Both the position numbers and the translations under genes were made by a program. From positions 2,647,005 to 2,711,004 of the forward strand of contig JANPYM010000004.1 of the NCBI GenBank assembly GCA_025890175.1: 64,000 nucleotides of DNA, read 5' to 3'. The notes beneath the pieces were generated by a model. It did no database searches. It was not told the DNA's origin and saw only the letters and a list, made by a program, of their open reading frames with translations. Position 1 is the first letter of the stretch. Each line of letters starts with the position of its first letter. Of the stretch, positions 45,857 to 57,849 are shown piece by piece. The DNA is from Ciborinia camelliae. Lineage: Eukaryota; Ascomycota; Leotiomycetes; Helotiales; Sclerotiniaceae.

Positions 45857-46623
45857 ATGGGTAAACCCAGCAACGAGAAGATGGAGCAGCTTCGGGCTGG
45901 AAGGAAAAAGAGAAAGAAAGGGGGTCGGGCTGTGCGCGTGGCCCAAGGTATGTCATTCTTTGCGAAGTTTTCTTTGAGTGACTATTAATGGATTCTTACT
46001 TTTAGCACGTGGGTCAACTCCTGCGGCTGCTTTTGGCGCCTTCGGGGCCAATACTACCTCTTCCGACCAGCAACGGCTGGCAACGCGTGGTAAGCTTATA
46101 CAGTCCTTTCATTCGACTTTTCCAAATGAATTGATTATGCTAAGACTGGTTAGGTCCTGCTTCTATTACCTCTTTCACCTCCACTTCCGTTCCCTCTGGC
46201 GCGCAGCCTCAAGTTGCTGCCACCACATCTGGTTTGCCCGCATCTGCTCCTGAGAAAGATAGTTTCAAGCAGAAAATTTCTGCTATCGCAAGAGCTGCCC
46301 AAGGTCGCCACCGTCACAAGAGAACTCAGCCAAACCAAGAAGAACGTCTCTCCCGTCGCCAAAATCTTCGAAATTTTACCAACCTTCCCCTGGCTAGTCT
46401 CGGTCTTGGTTACAATCTCGGGGGCGCTGTGGCTGCCGATATAGTTGACGATTGGCCCGCCGAGTTTCTTGGAGAAGAGCTGCGTGACAGCGACGATGAA
46501 AAAGAAGAGATTATGGAGGATGATTATGAGGATGATGACATGGAGGATCAGGACTATGATTCCGAAGTGTACGATAGCGATGGAAACGAGTGGGCTGCTC
46601 TCGGGGTTAATATGAAAGAGTAG
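45857..46623 (+). CDS. Small charged protein of an unrecognised family (member 3)
   Basis: Three exons: 45857-45947, 46006-46089 and 46154-46623, with introns of 58 and 64 nt, both phase 1, giving 214 residues. Exon 1 is basic (EKMEQLRAGRKKRKKGGRAV). Exon 2 is an 84 nt cassette (STPAAAFGAFGANTT). Exon 3 starts Ser/Thr-rich, has a His/Arg-rich stretch (AAQGRHRHKRTQPNQEERLS) and ends in a strongly acidic tail (DSDDEKEEIMEDDYEDDDME, then EVYDSDGNEWAALG). No domain is recognised. It shares exon architecture and charge layout with members 1, 4 and 5 but not the FSGL motif. Confidence 0.6.
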
Positions 46624-48058
46624 ATAAGTTAGGGTTACGCTTTTTTTCATGCGACCCGAAGTAGAAGTTTTGAAAAGCAAAGAGAATACTAAAAGAAAGT
46701 AAATCATATGATACTACTTACTTAAATTATCAACTTTTTAAGCCCCAGATAATAAAATGGTAAAGAAGCCATAACTCAAAGTCCCGATGAAGTAACCACC
46801 AGAGCTAATGGCCAAAGGGGTAAGGTCTTGACTGTTGCTAATCTAATGTAAAATGACATTTCACTGATCTAATGTTTGCGTGCTTTCTAATGATCTCCAT
46901 GGCCATCTGTTACCGCTAGGTAAGGTACTAACTGGTTTTTATTTCGTGTGGCACAATGGTTGGACAAAAGTCCGAGTCTAGTGAATAGATAGTGCCCCGC
47001 AGATATTCTCCTCACTGAGGTTTAAGTGGACCAAAAATTTGTTTTATCGAGTACGCGGATGTACTTTACGGATCCCATAAAAAAAGAATTAACAAAAAGT
47101 GCAAAAAGCTATTAACTCTTAGTTCTCCAAGTCACCAACAGCAGTTGACACACTTTCTCAGCGTTGAAGTTGGATCGTCAATTTAGAATTGTAGGGATTC
47201 AAACCCTCTCAGTCGGAGTGCATTGGCTTTCCCCAGACCCACTTTTCCCCAGATCCCGAATCGTGTATGCTATCCACTCGGCCAGCTCGAGTGTGCTTTG
47301 CGATTTTTTGTTAAGGAACATGCATCGTAACAATATATATGTCATGAAGCGACGAAATAATAAATATATTACTAAGCCGTCGTGCCTCGAATTTGAGGAA
47401 GACTTGCTTGACACACTTCTTGTATGCGTCATATTGCGTACACACAGAATGTTATGGAGTTTGTTCTATAAACAGTATGTACTTTTACTATTTATTCTTT
47501 ACTCTATCTCGGGAAATGGTATTTTTCTTCTATCGAGGTTAACATCACATTAATATGTGTGCAAGTGTTGTGAGTAGCATACTAATAATATGTAGAAATA
47601 GAGGAGTTGAAAAAGTGGCCTGTGGATCACCAAGTAAAGAATAGGGCGATTTTAGGGATTGTATATATGGAAGGTGCGACCATCAAGCCTATATAGACTC
47701 AGGATTGTACACTTAGCATAATCAACCTCTCTACACCCTACATCAAGAATCCACCCTCGGCGGTAAGTGAAGATATAGAGGTTAATAAGAAGACCAACGA
47801 GATAGATGGACTGGCGAAAGATATAGAGACCGTAAGAGCCACGGATTGGTTAATTACGGTGGATAATCCTTCATGATCGATCGAGCAACTCATTAGTTAT
47901 AAAAATACAAATAAAGCGATGCTGCTCTAAGATAAAATCCAGAAAGAGCCTGAGACTCCACCCACAAGCCCTCCCACAGGCTCGTGGAGCTCAGCACTCA
48001 ATCTTTCATTCACCATAGAGCACACAACGCATAAACACGGTTACAAGTTACAACTGCT
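46624..48058. other. Intergenic region
   Basis: No protein gene supported. It contains a box-A-like TGGCACAATGG near 46950 with only a weak box B, and a clearer tRNA-like sequence at 47186-47291. The plus-strand frame at 47164-47553 overlaps the tRNA-like sequence and is not believable as a protein. Confidence 0.45.
47186..47291 (-). other. tRNA-like sequence (class II-like or SINE head)
   Basis: Minus strand: box A is CTGGCCGAGTGGATAGC, the form seen in Ser/Leu-type tRNAs, and box B is GGGTTTGAATCCC (47194-47206), about 70 nt later. The putative acceptor strands (CTCGAGC and CAATTCT) do not pair, so it is not a functional tRNA. The order of blocks (GGGGAAAGCCA, CTCC, GAGAGGGTTT) matches the sequence at 54934-55045. 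Confidence 0.45.
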
Positions 48059-48738
48059 CTAATCATCTTTACGGCGGATTCCGTGCCAACTCAACACTCT
48101 AGCCTTGAACTCGCCCCAACCCTCCATTTCGTACTCCTCTCCGCCATCCCAATCTTCTTCCCTCAACTTTGGGTCTCCCAATCTCAACGCAAACATTTCT
48201 CGAGCGAGTCGAATGGCATTATTAGCCAACAAACTGGTGACTTCAGCTTGTGCTTCAGCCTTGGCTTGAGCGACTCGGAGCTTGTTTCTTCGCTCCTGTC
48301 TGGCTGCAGCGGCAGCGACGGCTCTCCTCTCCTTCTTCGACACTATAGCACATAAATATTAGCACCTGGGCAAGCTTATCCATGAATAACACAATCATCG
48401 GCTATCGAATGGAAAAATATATCTACTACATACATCTTTGCCCGATAATGGAACTGGGGGAGCTGGTGGCGAGTGCTGCAGCCTCTATAGAAGCAATTTG
48501 TGTTAGTTTACTCCAATCATATCCCATCCAAGGGATATATTTTACTACTGAAGCAATAAAGAGGCTTCTTAAACTTACTCTTCTCTGCCTGGAAGATCTC
48601 CTCGGCTTTTTTTGATGCCGCAATTATTTCTCGTGCGGACTCTTTTCTTTTCCACTCCAACGCACGCAAATGTGCAGCCCGAGCTGCTGAATAATTAGGC
48701 AGCTTCGCCCTTTTCTTGCTTTGGTAACCGTAAGCCAT
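48059..48738 (-). CDS. Small charged protein of an unrecognised family (member 4)
   Basis: Three exons on the minus strand: 48738-48579, 48484-48434 and 48342-48059, with introns of 94 and 91 nt, both phase 1, giving 164 residues. The protein is Ala/Lys/Arg/Glu-rich and probably long helical or coiled coil: SAARAAHLRALEWKRKESAR, then KKAEEIFQAEKK, a 51 nt cassette exon, SKKERRAVAAAAARQERRNK and AKAEAQAEVTSLL. It closes with DWDGGEEYEMEGWGEFKARV and a basic end (GIRRKDD). No family recognised. Architecture resembles members 1, 3 and 5. Confidence 0.6.
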
Positions 48739-51700
48739 TTTTATTGATTCAAATATTGATATTTAAACTATTTGCGCGTTGGAAGTATGGAGGTGCATAA
48801 ATGCTTTCAGATTTACACGGCTGGTTTCTTTATATTGGTACCTCTCTAGGCGCGTTGTCGACTATCGCGACTTCTCTTCTCATCCGATGGACTCATAATT
48901 GTAAATTTTAGGAATCATCGATGATGCACCTAGCCTCAATCCGCATTTAGATATCAGATCTTAAACTCCCGGATCTCTTTTTGCCTCCTATCTTGTGATA
49001 CTTCCAACAATTCATTTTGCTCTGAGGGGTCTTAATTATACCAGTTCTTACAGTGCATCAAATAGATTTCAGTTAAGATAGGCTAGATTAGACAAGCAAA
49101 GGCTCGCTTCTGTTTACTTTGAGCATTTAAGAAATCTCTTTAAGAAATCTCTCTGTATGTTTTATTGGTAGTAGTATTGGTTTCTTCTGATCCGTGTACC
49201 TTTACATCTTGTCTATTTACCTTGCCCCATACCCGACGTAATAATGTCTGCCACTGCGTGAGACTATCAACTACAGCCCATCCCATTTTGTTCATTAATT
49301 GGTAAGTTTCGGGGCGAGAGGGGCTAGAATTGATGATCTTCAAAGAGAAATATATTTCGAAGTTCTGAATTGCTTGTTTATATGGCGGGGAAGGGGTGAC
49401 GAGGACATTCAGTAGCAATATTCACGCGACATTTAACAAATCATTATTAGCCAAACTTACTTTTTGACTTCACTTCCAGGTATGGCATGTTTAAATTTTT
49501 TTCCGTAATTGCCAATCAATCCATCTCTCTCTATCTATGAGGTAGATACTACCACACATTAATTACCCACTTTCTTCCTTTACTTTGGATATCATCGTAC
49601 TCGAACAAATAAGACTAAATTTAATATTCGTTCTCACATCCCAATCGGCAACCAATGCTAACATACTGTAACATATTCTGGAATAAAAGGTTCACATAAG
49701 AGTTGTACAGACAAGATGAAACCAAAAAGGGCCTGCGCTGCATCTTTACATCATTGCTCTTGCTGAGTTACGAGGCTGGTGATGGTGCTGGGACTAGGTT
49801 TTTGTTTGAGGCTGGTGAGGCTTAAGAGGCAGTTGCTGACATTTGTTCTTCTGGATGTAAAAATATATGATTTGATATCAAGGTGAATACAATGGGAGAA
49901 TTCATCATAGCATTTGGTACTTTCGTAGGTAGTCTTTGGCCCCATCGAACCATTTTGATAGACTTTTGTAGATATTTGTTGAGTATGTGAAGGATGCTTG
50001 TAGAGATGGCGATATTTGCTGAACTTGATTGTATATTAGATTTTGGATACGTGATATCCAACATTTGATATTCACCGACGCTGATTGGTACATAAACCTA
50101 AGCTTCACTCGGAGACAGAATCAATTCATACTTTTTGTGCGGCCATTGTGATTATCTACGGTGTTTCTTTAGGATATGTTTTTGTGATATTAACACTTTT
50201 AGAGTAGACTACCTACCTAGCGTACCTAGTTAGAAAGAATTAACTTGTTTGTATCATGCGACGGTGAAAGAAATTTCATTCGCTGCTTCTGCTTTCGATA
50301 CAGGCGAATAGGTATCTCGAGATTGAAAAATTGAGACAAGCTTGGAAGACAGAAAATCTACCAGGACGAATCAGGATGGAGCGCAAACTGGGCGTGAGTT
50401 GACCCTCTACCAAAAGTCATCATAGAGTCTTTCTACGTTCATGCCAATATTAAAGGAAGTACTATTCAGCTACCAAGCTTAAATAATATAAGTAATTGGA
50501 AGCAACATGCATTTATGTAATATAGAAACCTAAAAATTTGAAAATTGCAAGCGTTTGTGGTCAGTAACAACTATTACGCTACACCAACTAGCAGTGCACT
50601 TGTTGAGAAGCGACTACCTAGTAGTGTAGCCTCCACAAATACCCTTTCTGGGCGAATGGCTAATGCGATCATTCCCCACTATAATATCTCCATTGTGGTT
50701 GCTCCATAGAAGAGACAAAAATATGGGACTCGAGTGAATTAAACATGTCAACCCTATGCAAGAAGAGAAAAAGGAAGATAAAAAAAAGCAAAAAAAATTG
50801 TAATTATCTGTTTCGGCCCTCACAGGAGAGTCTTAAGGAAGCGACACGACAACGGCAGAGTTATATACGGACTTCATTTCGTAAAGACTTCACTAACAGG
50901 AGCGGTCTAGGAATTAAACCTACAACACAGAGGGAAAGAATCCCTCCAATCCTTAAGACGTCTCCTTCAGAATACAGGAATCACCCCGTAAACTGAATCC
51001 CCCCAGAATGGAACTAAAGCACCGCATGCTACCAACTGCACTAGGCCTGCATATTGCGGTTATGATGTTTGTTGGGGGTAAGTCGGTTAAACAAATATAT
51101 GTATTCGTTTTTAAGCGACAATTCTCATATTGTGAATCATTGACAGAAGCTGGCTTACTAGTACCTCCAAGCCGAAGTACTTCCTACACGCCTGGGAGCA
51201 GGAATAATCCTACGAAATTGGGCAAAAAAATGTAGCATGCAGAACAGGCAGTGACGCTTTACTGGTAAGAAAATAAATTCACGCTTCCAAAAGATTAAAA
51301 TGGTACAGGCGTGGACTATACAAACATAAGTTCAATTGAACACTTTAACTATTAACAAACGCGCGACACAAAATTAAAGATATGAGTCTTAAATGATATG
51401 TTCTCGGGTTATGCTGGCCCTATCCGCATGTGCCTGTGTGTATCGTAACAACGGTACAGGACGAGGATAAATTCAGCAGTTCAAAACACTAGTCACATCA
51501 CGGCAAGCTGCGAGAACTTCGAATATCTAGGTAATCAAGTACAGAATGCATTCGACCAGACTAATTTCAGGCAAAATTTGTACATGAATGATACAACTAG
51601 AGAGACCCCGATGGAGCCTTGAGGATCATTTTCAAGCAGTACTGCAATTTTTTTGGGGGATTTGGGGGATCTTAAATAGTAGATCTTCATCTGCTGGATC

Positions 51701-52962
51701 GTGGAAACTCATAAATGATATTATGCTGGCGTTAAGTAAATCAAAGGGTGTCCATAGGGAGTTTGAACAGTTGGCAATTAATGAGGTGAGGTTGAAATTT
51801 GTAGCTTAGTCAAAAGCCCCACTTCCTTACTGTACACATATGGGTGAACCAACGACATCCATCCATGAAATCGAAGCTGTACACAGTATTTTTCTCTGAG
51901 GACGATTTCTGGCGCACGCCTGACTACTAAATTGAATGGAAGTAGGAAGACCATAACAAGGGGGACGTGTGAAGATTGGAGAATTACAAGAATTGTCGAG
52001 CTGCAAGGTACTCAACTACCTAGTAGCTATAGTATAAGAGCCTAACCAAGAGGATACGGTATCGGGAATCCATATTACATTTATGTTGTTACTATATGAG
52101 TGAAGACTAATACAACTCCGAGGAAGGGAATTCCGCCAGCAGTACTTGTCGCAATTGTGGTCCTTGATAGAGATCAGAGTCGAAATCCGGGCATGCTCTG
52201 GAGAACCTTGGAATATCTTTATACGTTGTAGGGAAGTCGATTGACTGCGCGACGGCACTAGTTTCTGCCCTTAAAAAGCGAGTAACCTATGATACAAATT
52301 TTCCGAATCCCACATCCCCTATTATAGACCCTTCCAGCTTTCAACCCCCGTTCTCAACCTCAACGTTGCGTCGGTTCGTTTTCCATGTCTCGATGTATTC
52401 CAAACGCTTTTCCTTCGTATGCAAGTGCTGGACTGGCAATGCGGTTCCTAGTCTTATTATAGAGATGCGAGGCCATTGTGCTGCTTATACTAGTTCAAAA
52501 TCGAGGTCAGCTTAGTGGCAGATAATAGTAGCAGTCATGCTTCTCGTATTTGAAATCTCATTGTTTGTTTGTGTGGATATATCTGTAATATCAGTCAGCA
52601 TGATTTTCATTTTATTGTGTGAAAGTTTCTAAACATTGTAGGAAGGAGCTACTCCTAGGGGTACCTATCTTAATTAATAAGGGTGGTAGATAGGGTGGTA
52701 TGGTGGCACTTTCCTCTTTCTGAGGTGTCTTGGAGTGAGATAATGATGTAAAATTGCTTTCTGCGGCTACAGATTAGATTGGATAGAATTCGAGTGAAGT
52801 TATCGTCGCATTTAAGCGAAAATCTTAATTTGCGATGTAAACAAAGTTGAATCTGTACGCGACCCTTTGATCTCTCTTCAGGCAATTAATTGAATTCATC
52901 AAAGTGGATTCATTCAAATAATCCACCCAAAATCTCGAAATCCATACAATCATTGGAAGAAA
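48739..52962. other. Long intergenic stretch
   Basis: No intact gene. Minus-strand frames near 49140-49418 (with YFSLKIINSSPSRPETYQLM) and 49751-50108 look mildly protein-like but break into several frames and show no motif. A plus-strand frame at 51588-51809 (LERPRWSLEDHFQAVLQFFW) is too short to judge. A tRNA-like sequence lies at 50898-51047. Confidence 0.4.
50898..51047 (-). other. tRNA-like sequence, possible SINE
   Basis: Minus strand: GCCTAGTGCAGTTGGTAGCA resembles box A. GGGGTGATTCCTG (about 60 nt later) and GTAGGTTTAATTCCTAG (about 130 nt later) are candidate box B sequences. Stems do not close. It resembles the other tRNA-like sequences in the window in having a box A head without a full cloverleaf. 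Confidence 0.35.
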
Positions 52963-53888
52963 ATGCCTCCCAAAAACAACCCAAAATTCAAGCCGAAGGC
53001 GGTTAGGGCCAACCCGGCTGTGAGGGCCGAGAGGGCGATGGCGGAAAAGAGAAGATTGGATGCGGTGGCGGCAGAAAATGCTGCTGCACTTCAAGCAAGG
53101 GGTAAGTCATTTATACTGTCTACGGCTCTTATGACAACATTATTTGCTTCGAGGGAATAGCCCAGTCTATGGATTATTATTGAATATGATATGATTTAGA
53201 GGGAATCCATAACTGGCAATAACTTCACTTGATCTCTCTATTTCATGATTAGCATGCGAAGTTTGATCAGTTTAGTCATAATGCTAACAAATGATAGGTG
53301 CCAGAGATGAGATGGAGGTAGAGGAGGAGGCGGGTGGAAATGGGGGTGGGGAAGAAATGGGTGAGCAGGGTGTTGCGGGTGGTGCTCCCAACACGTTTGC
53401 TGGTTTGGTCTCTCGGCCAAAGAATCGTAAGTTTAACCCCCTAGAAATGGTTCTTCTAGAGACAGAATCCAGAATGAGCGAGGCTAACCATATTGATGTA
53501 TAAAGAACCCAGCGCAGCCGATGTCGCAGCCCAGAGGGCACGACAAGTCCAACGCCGCAAGGCACACAAGAAAGCCGTAGCGCAAAAAAGGCGCATGGCG
53601 CAAAAGAAAGAGGATGCGCCCCTCATCAAAAGTATCCGCAACCTACGGATCGCCCAGCGCATCGCCGCCGGTGGAGACGCCGACGATGAGGAAGAAGAAG
53701 ATGAAGATGAAGAAGATGAGATCTGGGTTTCGGTTCTGGGGGGATCCAAGGCGGAGGATTATGATGATGATGATGATGATGATGAGTTTTGTGGGGGAGC
53801 TGGTGGCGGGCTCGGGGGAATGTTTGGGGGTGGTGGTCGTGGTGCCGGCGGACAGGGGGTTAGCCAGCCCATCAAATCTGGCAACTAA
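52963..53888 (+). CDS. Small charged protein of an unrecognised family (member 5)
   Basis: Three exons: 52963-53101, 53298-53426 and 53506-53888, with introns of 196 and 79 nt, both phase 1, giving 216 residues. Exon 1 is basic and Ala-rich (ANPAVRAERAMAEKRRLDAV). Exon 2 is Glu/Gly-rich and ends in APNTFAGLVSRPKN, close to the FSGLAFHPK and FSGLALRPK ends of members 1 and 2. Exon 3 has a basic helix (QRARQVQRRKAHKKAVAQKR), an acidic run (DADDEEEEDEDEEDE, then DYDDDDDDDEF) and a Gly-rich tail. No domain recognised. Confidence 0.6.
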
Positions 53889-54122
53889 GTTTGTCTTTAG
53901 TTTGTTGCTTTGCGTGCTCTGCGATGGTTGATAGATTGGGTGCCAAGCTCCACATGCCTTTGGATTGTGGGCGGAGTCTTGGGCTCTTTCTTGATGCCAT
54001 CGTAGGGCCGCATCGCATTTTTTTACTAGTAGAGATTGCGTGATAGCCGCCGGGCTTTAAACGATGATATGAAGTTCTGCCTGTTTTTATTTGAAACATA
54101 TGATCCATGTGTCTCTGTGGCT

Positions 54123-54537
54123 CATTTTATCACTTACCAAATTATAGAATGGTAGACTGATAGTACTTCGTTTTCGATCCGAATCGGTTCTATGTTTCAA
54201 AGCCTTAGCGAAGAAAATGTTCTGCGGAGGTTATTAAGGGTTCGATTTTGTATGCCGTATTATTCTTTTTATATTTTCTTTTCGAATTTTGTTTCCCTAA
54301 AAGTTATATGTGTTACGTGATTATTTCGGAATAAAAAAACTTTCGTTTCGAGGTTCCAAGATCCAAGCCGAAAAAGATTCCAAGTCGATCTAAAAAAGAG
54401 ATAAGAAAGGATTGCTTTTGAAATACGTGTGTGCTGTATACGCCCCTAATATTTAAAAATTCAATTAAACTGATGTCGATATCACAAATTAGGGGTTTCA
54501 ATAGAAACCAACGCCGGCCGTCATTTTATCACTTATT
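54123..54537. repeat. Two direct copies of the MITE terminal sequence
   Basis: CATTTTATCACTTACC (54123-54138) and GTCATTTTATCACTTATT (54520-54537) read in the same direction. The second, with the CGCCGGCC just before it, matches the reverse complement of the 18076 element's left end (GATAAAACGACGCCGCGTG). They are probably ends of truncated or rearranged copies rather than one intact element. Confidence 0.45.
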
Positions 54538-54933
54538 ATGCGGAAAAATCAAGTGTACAGAGGTCACGCGATTCTCCTCGGCCTGTATATATTAGACCTT
54601 TAATTGTAATTGTAGATCATCATCATCGCTTTTCTAGAATACAATACATTTCTACTTTATATATTTCTTAATCATGTTCAATACTATGTGTTAAGTTTTA
54701 GTCCATCATTTTTATATCCTACTATTATACGAAGTTCGTCGAACATTATCTTTTATACTATTGTCATCGCCATGATTATGGTATAGAGAAGGCTAATTAT
54801 TTGATCTACCTACCAACCTTCACTCTTTCATATCAAATCATTGTACCGTACCGTAGATATGGTAGGAATATGTTTCCGACAATTGGTATATATAATGTAG
54901 AGGGTATGTTCCCTAACAAAAAAATCTCAAAGC

Positions 54934-55045
54934 ACGCACGCCTGGCCTAGTGGGTAGCATTGATGATTAGGGGAATGTTGGATACAGTGGATTGGGGGAA
55001 AGCCAGGAAAGTCTCCAAAGAGAGGGTTTTAGCCATCACCATCAC
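54934..55045 (+). other. tRNA-like sequence, relative of 47186-47291
   Basis: Plus strand: CTGGCCTAGTGGGTAGCAT (box A type), then GATTAGGGG, GGGGGAAAGCCAGG, CTCC and GAGAGGGTTTTAGCC in the same order and spacing as 47186-47291. The box B region (GGTTTTAGCC) is weaker than in that copy. Two related copies, neither a clean tRNA, suggest a dispersed tRNA-derived repeat. Confidence 0.45.
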
Positions 55046-55196
55046 TATAGATCCGAATAGGCGCGCCCGGTTGATGGTGATTTCGAGCTAGAGAGCTAAT
55101 TACTCTTTTGCATTTTTATTTCCTGTTGCCTTTTGTCTTTATATTTTTGCCCTTTTGATACTTTCTTTTTCCATTTTTTGATGCTTTTTCCATTTG

Positions 55197-55245
55197 GGCG
55201 GGGAAAAGAGCGGGGGAAAGAGCGGGGGAAAGAGCGGGGAAAAGA
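55197..55245. repeat. GGGGAAAGAGC minisatellite
   Basis: About four units of roughly 12 bp, GGGGAAAGAGCG or GGGGGAAAGAGC, in a purine-rich tract. Confidence 0.8.
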
Positions 55246-57380
55246 GGGGGGAACTAGAGGAGGCGAAGTGGAGTGGGCAAAGTGGAGGTGGATATCGATC
55301 TGCGTGAATGTTAAACTAACGACCTTGCTTTTGGCACACTACTGTAGTTCCCCTTCAGCACCGGACTTGAACTAGCTCAAGTGAATCTTGAATCATAGTT
55401 TGATGATTAAGTTAAGCATTCTGTACTGACTCCATATCTCATGACATATATTATTCATATTAATCATGGGTAAGTGAATGTATGACACCTGGCGTCACTG
55501 ACCCGGGCCTTCGTATTTTTAATATTTTAATAAGTATGCAAGTCATTCGATCGCAAGGTGAAAGAAAAGAAAACTTTAGAACCTTCTCTCCCACCTTCCT
55601 ACCCTTCCTAACTTTCCTAACTTTCCTTCCTTCTACTACCTAGCTTTGCTGAACCGAATCGGGTCACATCGGTAGCTTTCGGGGAGAAAGGATAGGGAAG
55701 GGGAAAAGGGAGAAAGGGGAAGGAAGGAAGGAGAAATCATATCTAGGTGACATATTATAATAAGCATTGTTATTTTTTCGAGTGTGCGAATGTAAAATAT
55801 TAATATCCAGTGCTTTATAATCACAATACTAACAACTCACATTATTCCCGTTCCTGCGGTTGACCCGATCCGGTTCGATATTTCAAGTTTTTATTGGACA
55901 TGTATGGTAGGCATCGTTGTATTATTGTGACTAGGTACTGAGCTACAAGTTCTATGGAATCGGGAGGGGAGGTTCAATACGAGGATCTCGATGACTAATC
56001 AGTACTAAACGAGTTCGTGTATATAGAATCGTTTATAACAATTTTCAATCAAACAGTTTATCACTTACCTTAATGCTATGTTACCAGATAGATAGATAGA
56101 CTGAATGTCTACCTATAGGCGAATGGGAAATTCATCGAGCAGACATAACACGCGAAAACATCCTTTGTACCACACTGCCGGATACCACAGCTAATAGCAC
56201 AATATCCACCAGAACAAAATATAGTAACTCAAGTGTGACCTACTTATAGAAGATACAAGTCAAAAACAATGGGAACTTAAAGGCGGTGAATTATTTCATT
56301 GCTAAAGTACATGATGCCCTCTTCCGCCCTCTCCTTGCCGTAACTAAAGGAAAACATGACCGACGATTGGGAATTGATGGGCGACCCACGCCCTATTATT
56401 TTCGCCCCACCCCTTCTCTCCTATTCTCTAAAACGATCAAAAGGCATGTCTTATTGATTATGCGGGAAGGCTAAAGGTTGCAAGAGGTCAGGTCTCTTGG
56501 CTAGGTAAATATACCTATTCGATGTATAAGTAAATACCCGATTCTTCAGGCTCAAAAGAGCCTCACAACCTAAGTAACGAATGCCAACCATGGAATTTCT
56601 TTTGTACACCTGACTTTGTTTGCAAATTATTATGGTTTGTAAATCACGCAGCTAATGCAGCGTAGATAAATGGAGCATTTTCTCGTGCTAGGTTATGATT
56701 ATTAGAAATGGAAATGGAAATGATATATATAATTAGACGAATTGAATTGAATTGAATTGAATCGAGGTCGGGTGTGGAATGGAATGGAATGGAATGAAGC
56801 TTTTCCTATTTTATTTTATTTTATTCTATTTCATTTGGTTTAGTTTAGCTTTATTCAGCTCACTTGATTGTATTTTGACTAATACGTATGAATATATATA
56901 TATATATATATATATAAAGAAGAAAAAGAAAAAGAAAAAGAGAAAGAAAAAGTACCAGCACCCTCGAATCTAGAGGAAGATATAATATGAATGATGAATG
57001 ATGAGTGATGAATGATGAGTGATTAATAACAAGATAGGGGTTTAAGGTTTGAGTTTTCGGATTAAAGAGGGAAGGCGTGAGGGGAAAGTGAAGTAAGTGT
57101 TGGGGCTGGGATTAAAAAGTCGGGTTGTTTGCTGGTGAGGAGAAGGGGAGAAGATAGGAAAGAAAGAAGAGAAGATAGAAAAAATAAAACAGAGAAAAGA
57201 AAGAAGAGAAGAGAGAAAAAAGTAAAAGGAGCGAGAAAAGAAGAGAAAGGAGTAGCTCTAAGCATTCAAACCATGAACTTTGCGTCATGCTATAACAAAT
57301 TACAATGAAACATGAAGAAATTAATATCCCGATTCCCAACAGCATTTCCACCAAACCATTCAATCCACCCCCCCCCCCCC

Positions 57381-57390
57381 NNNNNNNNNN
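57381..57390. other. Assembly gap (10 N) in a poly-C tract
   Basis: Ten N with 13 C before and 8 C after, then a run of A. True length unknown. It is not in a gene. Confidence 0.95.
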
Positions 57391-57849
57391 CCCCCCCCAA
57401 AAAAAGGATTCTCCCAGATCCCCAGCTTGAAAACCCACGGTATGAAATATTGGGGTTTTGAAAATCCATTGACTTACCTGGTTATTGAGATTATCATGAT
57501 ACCGAGCATCAGGCGAGTCCTCGATGCTATCTATGTACATAGATAGATATCACATGCATTCGTGCGTTTCTATATATCTATTTTTCATTTATTCATTCAT
57601 TCATTACATTTATTGATATAAATACTTTATATCCACTAGGTACTGAGCTTGATTAGCCATCGTGAGTTCCCCATATAGCATCTTTTGAATCCATAGAACC
57701 TAGCTCCTCAGTCACTACAGGACAATGATGTTTACACCATACGTTCAATAACATTTAAGACATGCTCTATGCAGAAGAACCCAAGCCATACCATACCATA
57801 CCATACCATGCCACACAGTCCATCTATTCCATCCCATCCCATCCATTAC

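Larger units (their letters stand above)
53889..57849. other. Long intergenic stretch with repeats and a gap
   Basis: No gene supported in 4 kb. It holds copies of the TTTTATCACTTACC terminal sequence (54123-54138, 54522-54537 and near 56054), a tRNA-like sequence (54934-55045), a GGGGAAAGAGC minisatellite (55197-55245), a TA run near 56895-56914, GAATG/TTTTA microsatellites near 56740-56835, purine-rich tracts near 57120-57250 and an N gap. Confidence 0.5.

Noticed and set aside
47186..47291. Functional class II tRNA gene
   Set aside because: Boxes A and B are good but the acceptor strands do not pair and no convincing anticodon stem forms.
47164..47553. Plus-strand frame of 129 residues
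   Set aside because: It overlaps the tRNA-like sequence and looks like chance coding.
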